From Macrotrachela quadricornifera (taxonomy: Eukaryota > Rotifera > Eurotatoria > Philodinida > Philodinidae), in the NCBI GenBank assembly GCA_022393335.1, contig JAJEKB010001009.1, positions 1 through 64,000 of the forward strand: a stretch of 64,000 nt of DNA, written 5' to 3'. The stretch's first letter is position 1. Every line of letters starts with the position of its first letter. Made by a program: the position numbers and the translations under genes. The notes beneath the pieces are model-generated. The model did no database searches, was not told the origin of the DNA, and was given only the letters and a program-made list of their open reading frames with translations. Positions 48,211-60,670 of this stretch are shown in pieces.

Positions 48211-51136
48211 TTATAATATATCATCAAATTCTTCGGTTTGTTTTTTTGTTCTCTTTAATGTTGGTCGAATACTTTCAAAAACATAATCCAATTTTTGTTG
48301 AATTTTTTTACAACCAGATACAGAATATTCTAAAGATGATAATGAAGTAAATTCAATTAAATTTAGAACTTTATTAATAATATCCTTTTCAGATAATTCA
48401 TATTCATATTCATCATTACTAAGAATTATTTGAAGTTGTTGTTCTATACAACCATGAATATGTTGACGTTCAAGAGGAAGAAATGGAACAAAAAATGTGA
48501 CCAATTGTTTATCAATCAATGATGCACGTCGTAATCCACCTATATAGTATATTAAAGAAATATTATATTGATAATTAAATATTTATTTTAACCTTGTTCA
48601 TTAAATGATGCATCAGAAAGAGCTTGTTGAAATTCAAGAATATTATAATTTTCACGTTTTATTGATGATAAATGATTTTTTTTAGCTAATTCGATTATTG
48701 ATGTACCTCCAGTATTACTATAAAAATGGAATTCTATTTAAATAATATTCTCTATTTTCTTTTTATTATACCTTAAGAAGATAAAAATTGTTTTACGAAA
48801 ATCAATCGGTTGAGATCTAGTAGGAGTATGAAAATCAATATAATATAAAATAACATCTATTAATTGATTGGGCATTTGATCGATTTCATCAAAGACAAAT
48901 GTCGCTTGTTGACATGCACTTGTTATTTCTTCAATTTCTTTTGTTAAACGATTCTATAATAAAGAAATGATACATATCGGATATTCTATAATAAATAGCT
49001 CGTTTTTATATTTGATTTTTTTATAATTTAATATATATTAAAAAGCTCTACAATCTACAAAGTAAAGTTTATTTTATTTATGGTATAAGGAAAAATAAGA
49101 TTTCTGTTTGTGTAAGAAAAAATGATTTTTTTCGAGGCATCAAGAATTAGTCGCACAGAATTTTGTTTTTTGTTTTTGAAAATCAATGCTACATGGCTAA
49201 AGTAAGCCTTACTTTGTAGATTGTAGAACTTTTCATGCTACATCTTCTGACATATTTTTGTTTTAGAATGAACATGCTAAATAATAATAAAAAAGCTTGT
49301 CAGCGCAGTCCCTTTGGAACCAAAATGTGGAACTCACATACTTTTCAGAAGAAATATACTAAACAACCATTAGTTCTTGTTTGCTGCTAAGCAAAACATG
49401 CAGCGATTTTGATTGCTCTTTTCTCTCGTCGCTCCACCACCTAGGAAAACTTATGTAAAGATCTTCATTTTTATTTATCTTCCCTCTTTGTTCCTCTCAT
49501 CAATGTCAAAGCACACGCCATGCTCTTTGACTTTGGTTGCTAGGGTCTGTAACAGAGATATGTCTGTAAGGGAGGGGCCCTAAAAACCTCGACTTAAAAC
49601 TTACATTCACTATTTTTCTTCGAAAAAATATGTGAGTTCCATAAAAGAAATATAAAAACCGACTATTCATTATGAGATACCCGATAATTATAATAATGAT
49701 ATATAAGATATTATAAGTAAGCTTTTTTTTTCTTTACTTACACATATCATACCTTGTACTGTTTGATATGTTCTGTATCATTATGCATAAAATCGCGTGA
49801 AACAACATAGAGTCGAACATATTCACTTTTATATCCTTTACGATAAAGACTTTCGACAATATGTTTTGCAACAAAATTTTTTCCTAAACAAATAATAAAA
49901 ATAAATTATATTAGTACATACAATGCAGAATAATTTTTTATAAAAACTATAAATGAAAAGTTCGCAAGACTTGCAGAAATAAAACTGTTATAAATATCGA
50001 CCTAATGGGATTTTACTTGCTCTCATCATCATATACAAGTGTAATAGAGTCATTCATACTTTATAATTGATATGCAAAGTTTGATCATGTAATCTAAAAT
50101 AATTGAACAATTCATTTAAACAGTTAAGCTCAAATTATTTCAAATTTAGTAGTTCGATGTCTGGAAATTAGATACCGGTTGAATGATATATTCTAATTCT
50201 GAAATGCAAGTTTATTGGTATCATTATCTACAAGCTTATTTTTTCCAAAAGAAAGTACTTTTTATAATTATGTAAAAAAAACCAATATTTTCACTTTTAA
50301 GAACGCGTATTTTTCACTTGGGATGCCCTTTGATCAAACAATCAAGAATTGATAACGAAGATAATTGTAGTGCTTTAAATGAAATGAATAGTTTTTTGAT
50401 TGATATGGTCACGTTTTCATTTTAACTGATCATTTGAGTATTATATAGAAAAGTACTTTATTTATTCTTGTTTTTTGTTCTAAAGTCTATTATTAATCTA
50501 TCTATCGGATATTACCTTGTTTGGATTTTTGTTTACTAATACAAAGAATGAGATTTTGTTGTATGAAAAAATAAAAGATTATCGGAGGCGGTTACAATTT
50601 TGGTCTATACTTCAATATCAAGGATGTCGAAGGATTTTATTACTTAACATGATCTCTTTAACCATAGTTCCTGAAGGTAGAGAGGAAGAAAGTCTGGGAG
50701 ATTCTAGTTCTCAACAATTTTCACGCTGTGTATCAACAGTTGCTTTTTGACTATTTGCCAAATCTGGTATCATCCTACTCGCGAAAATCATCGAAACGTC
50801 TACTTTTAGCTATCAACAAAGCCAATATTCAACATTTATAACACATACCTGTTCCAGTGCTACCATGCAAAGAAAGAACAAGAGATTTGGACGGATTTGG
50901 AGTAGATACATGTGAACGAATCGATTTTAATATAAGATCATATACAAGTGGTTGACCTATCAATTGATTTTTCAATCGAAAATCAAGTTCTTAAAAAAAA
51001 TTGGAAACAAAAAACAAAAAATCTTTCTAAATAGTATAATGATAGACAAATTACCTTTTATATCATTCGGTATCCAATATTTTGAACAACATTCCATAAT
51101 ACAAAAAATATCAAAAATATTTTTAAGATGAACCAT
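48211..51136 (-). CDS. TOR1: Torsin (ER-luminal AAA+ ATPase)
   Basis: Six exons: 51055..51136, 50849..50989, 49753..49883, 48772..48953, 48593..48717 and 48211..48539, giving 329 aa (human torsin-1A is 332). Walker A GSTGTGKN (70-77) has the torsin-type Asn; Walker B VFDEID (Glu141); sensor-1 FLSNTGG; C-terminal GCK motif (about 296-298). Torsins act in the ER lumen and nuclear envelope with LAP1/LULL1-type activators. The N-terminus is uncertain: starting at 51136 gives MVHLKNIFDIFCIM..., only modestly hydrophobic, and an in-frame ATG at 51172 would add a basic stretch. Introns 2 and 3 are 965 and 799 bp, unusually long here; intron 3 contains two inverted repeats listed separately. Confidence 0.93.
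49041..49233. repeat. Inverted repeat inside torsin intron 3 (first)
   Basis: The left arm around 49041-49069 (core CTCTACAATCTACAAAGTAA) is the near-complement of 49207-49233 (core TTACTTTGTAGATTGTAGAA), with about 137 bp between. Non-coding centre. It looks like a short hairpin/MITE-like insertion. Confidence 0.7.
49328..49641. repeat. Inverted repeat inside torsin intron 3 (second)
   Basis: TGGAACTCACATA at 49328-49340 is the exact complement of TATGTGAGTTCCA at 49629-49641, enclosing about 290 bp that is clearly less AT-rich than the surroundings (for example GGGAGGGGCCC near 49572). This has the form of a small DNA-transposon-derived insertion with short terminal inverted repeats. Confidence 0.65.
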
Positions 51137-51458
51137 TTTTTTCTTTTTTCTATCTTCAAAACAGATAAACATGAAAAAAAAAAGAGTTCCAGATCACTGG
51201 GTCAAAACAAAACATATTCAATTTATGGAAGAAAACAAAAATCAAAAATGAACAAATCAAAAAAATGTTATTTGTCAAAACATGCCACTGTTTGCAGATC
51301 TATAACAGTTAGTAAAAAAGAAAAGGAAAAAATGGAAGCAAAGAATGTGGTTATCAATAATAAACCATGAGTTAGTATCACAACACAAAACTGTATTTAA
51401 TGCACAAACTATAACATGAAAGAACACGGCTGTAAAAAATAATTTATGTTGAGAAGTA

Positions 51459-53494
51459 TTATAAAGTAAGATCATTTTCGTCCATTATAAATTTTCTTAG
51501 ACAGCCAACAGCACTGAAATATCCCTAAATATATAAAAAATCCGATATTTAATCTAATGTATAATCATGTTTTTTTTTACTTCATGTTCAAGAAAAATAG
51601 CTTTAATTTTACCACCTGACCAATAATCCATTGCAGATGCTAATATACGCATGGATAAATCATTAATGCGCAAAAAACTACCACTAAATAATACTCGATC
51701 CACATTCTATATATAAAAATATCGATTAAAAAAAACACATAAAAATTAGATTTTTTACTTCTGTTAGAGCACACATCATGGAAATAGAACCAATATTATT
51801 TAGAACAGTTACCAATGTTGCCCGAGCTAGATCAGCTCTTGTTGCTTGTTCACGCTTTTCTAGTAGATTCATATGACCAAAACTATAGAAAAAATTAATT
51901 TTATTAACAAAAATCTTTATTCATTAATCAAAGTTTTAAACACATCAATTGAATGTAGAATAGCAAAAGCAAAGATTTTAAATTTGCAATCATGATTTTG
52001 TTATAAATTTTTGGTTCGTATAAAGCAGCATTTACTTGTCTTCATACAAATATTTGCTGTAATGTTCACGAATATTTGATAATTTTCATGAGCGAATAGT
52101 TCCTATTGTTTCATAGCAATGTAAAAGTCTTACCTTCTTGATTAACATGAATTATTACTCTGCTGGTTTGAATAGTAAGGAATAGCTACTTAGTTGTTTC
52201 ATTGTTATAAAATCTAGCAGTTTCAATATATATATATATATATATATTTCCTTATATAACATTTATCTTCTCATGATGAAAAAGTAGTATCCTTAATTTT
52301 TCTATTGTTTCAAAATTACGATTTATTTGTCTCTTGTATTAGTACATTCTTAAAATCTCACTCCGTTTTATGACGACTTATATTCACTATTTTAAATTTA
52401 ATCTTTTTATAATTACCTGCATGCTACAACATGTCCAGGCAAACCAAATCGTTCATAATCACCACCATAAATATCTTTAACTAATTTATCAACCTTATTT
52501 AATCAATCAATTAAATAACATTTATAATCAAAGATAATAAAATTTACTTTGGTGCTATCACCTTCAGTTGCTAATTTAATAGCTTCATCATAACTTGAAC
52601 AACCTGTTAGTAAACAACATAAGCCTAAAAAAGTACCACCACCTATACTATAATACACATACAAATCATTATTGATTGTAATAATAAATATTAAGGAAAA
52701 TTTCAAAGACCAACCTGGTACCAGTTATACGACGATAACTAGTTTCAGATTCAACATGTAATATACTTATTCCACTACCAATATTAGCTAAAAGAAATGG
52801 ACTTTCAATATCAAATTTAAATGGATGTCTAGTTGGATTAGCATGATTCTGTGGTTCTTCATAATAAAAACATTCATTTGGATTAAGTTTAGTTAAATAA
52901 CTTAAACCTTTTATTAATGTATCAAGTTCATCACATTTACACCAACTTAATTTTAATCTCTAATAATCAAAAATAAATAGAATTTCTTTTTATATATTTT
53001 AAAATTCAACAATATACTTCGACTGCATCACGTTCAAATTTAAATGCTCCACCACCGGTAGCAAAAACTTCAAATGTTAATGTATGTAAATGTTTCATAA
53101 TACATAAATCGATAAAATTCGACATTTTTGATGTTGGAAAACGAATAAAATGAAGGTTACCTCGACGACCACCTAATCGTATATTAGTTAATTCAAGAGC
53201 ATCATCACGAAAACCATCTTCACCATAAGCACGATTTGATGTTAAATAATGACGAATACTCATTAGAATTTCACCTTCAGTGCGAACTTCGTCTGGTGTT
53301 AAATCAAGTGGTTCAAAATAAACAAGTTTGACTAATGTTCCACCAATATCAATTGCAAACCAAGGAAATACTATATAATAGGAAATAAAAATTAAAAAAA
53401 AAGTTTTTATTTTTAGTTTTATTTAACCTGGTACGATCTTTCCTTCCCATGAATGTTGAGAATTGAGAACAGAGGAAATATTATTTGTGGTCAT
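51459..53494 (-). CDS. PANK: Pantothenate kinase (type II, PANK family)
   Basis: Eight exons: 53428..53494, 53018..53370, 52715..52959, 52548..52647, 52417..52493, 51759..51882, 51581..51706 and 51459..51524, giving 385 aa. The eukaryotic PANK core is complete: [17 protein letters not shown] (from residue 27), [67 protein letters not shown] and the C-terminal VLFSGSFLR and [11 protein letters not shown]. The enzyme phosphorylates pantothenate, the first and rate-controlling step of CoA synthesis, and in animals is feedback-inhibited by acyl-CoA. The N-terminus is short, with no obvious mitochondrial targeting sequence, so a cytosolic location is most likely. Same strand as, and 323 bp upstream of, torsin. 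Confidence 0.95.
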
Positions 53495-53835
53495 TTTTGA
53501 ACACTTGTTTATATTTGCATTGGAATGTTCAATACCGTTATGACTACAGCAAAGAATTTAATGTGATAATATATCAACACAAAAAATAATAATATGTACG
53601 TGGGATAAATACTTGATCTATTGTGGTCTAATTACGACTGACATAATCACCTACATGTTTATTTCTTTGTAAACAACTTTTACTATAGGTATGACGAATT
53701 TGTTCTTCCTTTATAACCTCACCAATAACGAGATTGGAAAGAACAGGAAAAAAAATTTTATGATTCTTTTGTCAAACGAATATAGTATAGTATGAAGAAA
53801 AGCAGTGGGGCAGACTCTTTCTCATGCACTCGCGC

Positions 53836-54119
53836 ATGGGAGAAGGGAATTTTTCGTTTTTGGGGAAATTTTTGGAGTATTATTGCCTGAACCTCTTAAT
53901 TTGCTACTTTTCAAAAGGAGAAAATTTGCAAATAAATTTTCTCGAGGGTGCGAACTAGATCGTTCTATAGAAGATTCTACACCTCTGGAAAAAGAATACG
54001 AAGAACCGTACCTTTTTGTGTCCATTTTTGATTTTATTTATATTAATTTAAACATTTATTTATCTCCATCTGAAAATGAAAATGTAGATAAAGAAAATGA
54101 AATAGATAGTTATAAATAA
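53836..54119 (+). CDS. Candidate small spliced ORF divergent from PANK
   Basis: Two exons, 53836..53855 and 53918..54119, joined by a typical 62-bp GT-AG intron would give a 73-aa protein beginning MGEGNFSRKFANKFSRG and ending in an acidic Glu/Asn/Asp-rich tail. Phase closes and the second exon is open for 67 codons in that frame. No domain is recognised, and the exon could instead be non-coding upstream sequence of the divergent PANK gene (start codon 341 bp away on the other strand). The segment is noticeably GC-richer than its surroundings at 53805-53850. Confidence 0.25.
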
Positions 54120-55417
54120 TCTTTTTTATTGTTTCGATTTTTATATATAGAGAAGAATACGGATACGTCCTTGTCCAATAAGTTAATCTTTCTGTCAATA
54201 GTAAATATATTATTATTGTTTTCGGGTAATCATTCTTATTCGCAGGTGCTTTTTGCTAATGATGCCTTTTTTTTAATATTTTTGTAATTTGTTTTTTGCA
54301 TAGTTGTTCTTGATGCTCTAAATAAAGAAAATAAATGAATCGTATTGATTATAAAATTTATGTAAATTTTATACTTGTCTACTAATATAGGATTTGTTTT
54401 TAGTGCTGTTTATATTTTCCCAAGTGTTATCAGAGAAATCTTTTTTTATCTTTGAATAGTTTTATTTAAATATTATTGATTGAATAAATTTTGAGCACAT
54501 TTATATGTAAATCGTATAGAATTGGATTTTTTACTTTGTCATCAATCTCCGTATAATTCTTACATATCCTTCTAATTTTATATGAGAAATATCGCGTGGT
54601 ATAAAAGATGTATTTTTGTGAATAATATATGCAATCGAACCAATGAAACACACTTTATTGTCGTCAGATAAATAGGAATACGTTTGTTCTATGTCTGTTT
54701 CTGCAAATTAGATCTCTATCGATGCAATAGGATATAGCAATGTTTTTATCAAATCGACAGCTCTAATCTGTTAAAATACATGTTATTTTATCTAATTAAA
54801 ATAAATAAATAATAAAATTTGATATAGAAGTTACAATAAAATTAATACATACTACTTTTTCATTAATCAATAATAATAAATTTTAGAATTGATAAACCAT
54901 CAATTTCATGTAATATTATCAATAAGAAAAAAAGGAAATAATCATCAAAGTAAATGAATTTTGTTTAATTTTGAAAAAAACCAGATTTTAATCAATGTTG
55001 AGATAATTCTAATTTGACTCTAAAAATAAAAATTTAAATTGCAAATAAACAAAAAACTTAGCTCAATCATTCTACCTGATTATTTAATCTCTATAATACT
55101 ATGTAAGAATTCAATTTCTCATTGAAAGAAGTATAACTAAAAGATCAAACACTAAAACCAGAAAATAAATAAAATTCAATCATTAATAAGTTGAGTAGAA
55201 AAATAAACATATTCTCTAAGCAAGGATTCAGATAAACTCTGTCTTTTATCTTAATGTTCATGATTGAAATATCTAAAAAAAAACTTTAAGAAAAATAAAA
55301 TTTTTATCATATTAGAATATGACACCTTACAAATGTCAACATTTTATTACATTCTTTAACAAATTTTCTTTTGTAAAAAAACAAAGAAATTTACTACATA
55401 ATGATCACAAGTATTCA
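54120..55417. other. Spacer downstream of QTRT2
   Basis: About 1.3 kb of AT-rich DNA with no coding content that I can support. Its right end is the 3' UTR of the minus-strand QTRT2 gene. Confidence 0.55.
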
Positions 55418-56620
<1,203 letters not shown>

Positions 56621-59600
56621 CTAAAACAAAAGAAATAAAATAATTAGTAGAAAAAAAGAAAATTAAAGAAGAATAATTAAACATGTAGCAAACAAGAATT
56701 TTTATTTAAAATGTATCTAGATCTATCTAAAGAATTTGGCTAAAGGTATTGCCATTCACCATATGATTTAATTGTAATAAATAATAAATTTTCTCTATGT
56801 ATAATTAGTTTGTCATATCCTAAGTAAATAAAAGCAATTTAATATCGTCACATGCAGTGTCAATGGATGTGCACATAGCATAGTATGATTAAAATATATG
56901 AAAAAAATTTTTTTAGCCGTAGTTCGTGAGTATGATATGCTACATTGGTCAAAAAATCAGAAAAAAATGAAAAACTAATACTGAGCAAGTATTTTCGTTG
57001 ATCAAATCAAATCATCCTTGCCTTCTTTTTGATTGGAGAATCATATTTTAAAAAATATTTTGAACGAAAGAGGTCACTCCTTTCAAGGTTTTTTGTACAC
57101 AACATCTCTCGACAATATGTGTCATGATGGAAATCTATTTTTCATCATCATATATTATTTCATCATATTAATATTTCCTTAGATCAATTAACTTTTTACG
57201 AAAGAAATTCTTGTGCATGAACCATATATGTTACGTATATTTATGATGCGACATGGCTAAGCGTTACGGAATTTCATTTTTTCGACTTGTGAGATAAATA
57301 TCTCCTTAACAACAAGAGAAATGCTGCTGGAATTTTGGGTATATATAGAGATAAACTAGCTCTATCAGCACTAAAACTTTCATTGAATTATCACGAGCCA
57401 TAGCCAAGTTATTTGAAAAATATCGTTCGTTACAGAATTTCAAAAAATGGACAAAATTTTTAGAGATGACTTAGATTTTAGTATTTTTCTACGAAACTAA
57501 GATACTCATAAATGAACGTTCTATACAAAAGTTGGTCAGTTTTTCACAAACTATTAGAATATCATGTCGTTTTCGCTATAAGACAATCTCTTTGAATAAG
57601 GCAACTTAAAAGGCTGACCGTTACGGAATTTCGTCAATTTTCTCTTTTTCCACGGAGAACAGTTTGGTGCTATTTTTATGATAATTTTAACTATCAAATC
57701 TAACTTGCTTTTATTCTGTAACAATTAAGAATATTGTTTTCTATAAATCGAGTAGTTCATTTTCATCTTCTTTTCGAAATTTCATTGAAAATTTCATTCA
57801 TTATTTTGACAAAAATGAAAGGTTAAAAAATGAAAAAACAGTGAAATTTCGTAATTATTCGTATTTTTAAACTCGTAAGAAAGACAAATGATATTAGTTT
57901 TGTATGCCAGTTGAGTAACTCGGAATACCGAAGAAACTTAATAACACTTCAAGATCATACTCTCTGTAATCAATTTTTTTCTGCATTTTACTGATTTTAA
58001 GCCTTCTCCGACAAAGAGGACCAATGGCTGGCCGTGCCGATGATGTTAAAGATATGATTGTGAAAAATTTCTAGAAGTGCTCTATAAAAAAAGTGATATT
58101 GATGATTTTCATTCTAACTTTAAAAAATGAACCAAATTGTCCCACTAAACCGATTCAAATTCACCTCATTGCCTATAATTAACAATAATTTAATTTCTTT
58201 AATTTCAAACAAGTTAGATCTATGGCATTATAGGAGATTGTCCAACACTGAAAGTGTAATATTGCATGAATCCGAAAAATTATAATAGTACAAAGTAAGA
58301 TTGATTTTTCTTATTACAATACTGAATATGTCAACAAAACAATTCATATTACTGTCTATGATATTTCGATTCAAATTAATGAACATAATAGTAAATGTTT
58401 TTTTTAGTGTAAACATCTTATCATTATTATCGCACTTATGGATATTCTTTTACAGGTGCTTATCAAATGAAAGATATTTATTAAGCGTCATTAAACAACT
58501 AGAAGTGTCAATATGATAGAAAAAATTACGGTGAAATAACTAATATTTATCTATGAAAAGAATTTCCATCAAAATATATTCGCTCAATAGTTAGCTAAAT
58601 ACTGAAAAAATAATTGTTATAATCAATTCAAAGGTATAATGCAAATACGATACTATAGTATCACACACAAATATTTCTTTTGCCTCATACAGTATAGAGC
58701 AACATTTGTCATGATGCATTTTGACAGCAATTACAAACTTGGTAATTTTTTTATTTCATTTTGTATCATTAGTTTGTTTGATGAAATCATATCTATTGGT
58801 GTTATCTAATGAATTGGCAAAGTATTTGTTATAAAATCTTGTTCGATATATTCGTTTTTAATCGTCAAAGCTAGCTTGTTTTCTCTTATATCTATGGTAA
58901 GTCAAAATATTGTCCTTTAGTCGTACTATTATCTATATTCTTTTACAATAGACTGAATCTATTTTTCTAAGCTAATGATGTAAATAGAAAGATTACTGGC
59001 CAAATAATAGTTTAATTATGGCAGTTTTATATTTAAATAAATATGACAGTATAGTTTAAAAGACAGCTTTTCATTTAAATTTCGTGATTAGTTCAATATT
59101 ATTATCTCAAATTTTTTTATGATAATTGCTAGAATGATGTATGATATCTTAAACTATAATTACTAATAAACTGTGCACATAAGCAGTTGTCGTAGAACTA
59201 TATTTTTCTCATAAATTTGATACCATAAATATATGATAATTCAGAATAACCTTTCTATATAGATATTGTTCATTTTATCATTCTTTTCTTCTATTTAATT
59301 GTGTACATAGCATAACATTTATATAGTAACTGAAGTAAGAGGAATTGCCAGGAAATAAAGACTTCAACAGCAATTATTTGCAATAAGCTTATTATAATGA
59401 TCATGTATAAATGTATATTTAACTATATATTTCTGATAGAAAGATAATCCAAAAATATTTAGGTCACATTGAAAAAAGTCAAAGTAATCAGAAATATTCA
59501 ACTTCCTGGAACCATATGTGTCAATTGTGATAAATTAAATTCCGAGATTTTTATTTCAAATCATTATGACTAGAGTGTTATTCTAGTTGATTATGTGTAA

Positions 59601-59911
59601 AGAAATAGAGAGTAGATTAGTTCCAGTTCAACTACAGTTAACTTAATTAGTATATAAAATAATCGACAAACTTTCATTACTAATTTGATTCTACTGTTTA
59701 AAAGTTATCTGATACAAAAAGAAAAAATTATTTTTAAGCAATCTTACAATCTGAATTAATCAGAATAATAAATAGTATAAAATATAGTTTTTTGTTTTCG
59801 TTTACTTTAATTAAAAAAATTGAATATATGTTGAACTTCATAGTTTCTTTTTCTTTTAACGAAGATCAAAATAAATTCACAATAATCAAATAATCTGTAA
59901 ATGTCATTAGT
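56621..59911. other. Gene-poor interval
   Basis: About 3.3 kb without a supported gene. A short motif GTTAC[GA]GAATTTC is repeated three times in the same orientation at 57263, 57429 and 57620; otherwise AT-rich. The open frames at 58228-58516 on both strands look random. Confidence 0.5.
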
Positions 59912-60670
59912 TTAAGCATTCGATTGTTTTTTGGAACTGTTCAATGTATAGCTCCCTGTGCTAGAGTTAGTAGATATACCCAATGCCTGTCGTAAACGAG
60001 TTAGTGGTCGTGCGTGTTGTTTCCGAGCTTGTTCCATATAGACCATGGCTTTGAATGCACGAACTTCATTATCGTCAACATCACATGCAAAACGTCTTGA
60101 TTCTAGACGACCTTTCTCATTATTAACGTTACTGTTCAATGTAAGATCATTACTTAACGTAGACCATTGTGCATCCATTGGTATCGATAAATAATTGCTA
60201 TTACTCTCGGATGATGTTCTATTCTGTGATCGTGAGAGTTTTTTTGGCGAAAAAAATCTTATTGGTCGATCATCACTAGTTGATAAATCAACACTAGATG
60301 GACATGAGCGAGCACCTGCTCCATTTTCTGTCAGATTCTGAGCAACAGGACTTTGTAGAAAATAAACTGTTGTTGATGAACTACGTCGAAGTGGTGATGG
60401 TGTTGAAAGTCGGTCTCTTGTTGTTGATACTGGAGTAGGACTTCTATATATAGACTTTGATGTTATCGTTATAGGTGCTGTTGATGGTGCAGATGATAAA
60501 TGATGAATCGTTTCTTCAAGAAAACGAATTCGATCCAATAAAAGAGTATTAAAATTAGTTAATAATTCTTCATGAAGTCGAGCTAAACGTAATTGCGTTT
60601 CACGATCAGCACATAAAGCATTAGTACAACATCCATTTGCCATACTTTTTAATTCAATGAATAGATGCAA
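59912..60670 (-). CDS. Ser-rich protein with N-terminal coiled coil, unknown family
   Basis: Single open frame of 252 codons. The more likely start is the internal Met ten codons in (60642), giving MANGCCTNALCADRETQ. Residues ~24-60 form an amphipathic coiled coil (LRLARLHEELLTNFNTLLLD followed by RIRFLEETIHHL). A long disordered Ser/Thr/Pro/Arg-rich region contains SP and TP sites, and near the C-terminus there is a helix RAFKAMVYMEQARKQ followed by LTRLRQALGI. No membrane segment. I do not recognise the family; the basic SP-rich composition and coiled coil suggest a cytoskeletal or scaffold role, which is only a guess. The codon content is clearly coding-like. Confidence 0.65.
   Translation of the reverse strand: MHLFIELKSMANGCCTNALCADRETQLRLARLHEELLTNFNTLLLDRIRFLEETIHHLSSAPSTAPITITSKSIYRSPTPVSTTRDRLSTPSPLRRSSSTTVYFLQSPVAQNLTENGAGARSCPSSVDLSTSDDRPIRFFSPKKLSRSQNRTSSESNSNYLSIPMDAQWSTLSNDLTLNSNVNNEKGRLESRRFACDVDDNEVRAFKAMVYMEQARKQHARPLTRLRQALGISTNSSTGSYTLNSSKKQSNA

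Noticed and set aside
50517..50750. 77-codon frame in torsin intron 2
   Set aside because: Not conserved-looking, no splice sites keeping the torsin frame; most likely intron sequence.
53822..54025. 67-codon frame antisense to the small divergent ORF
   Set aside because: Shadow of the + strand reading; Ser-rich composition follows from the complement of Glu/Lys codons.
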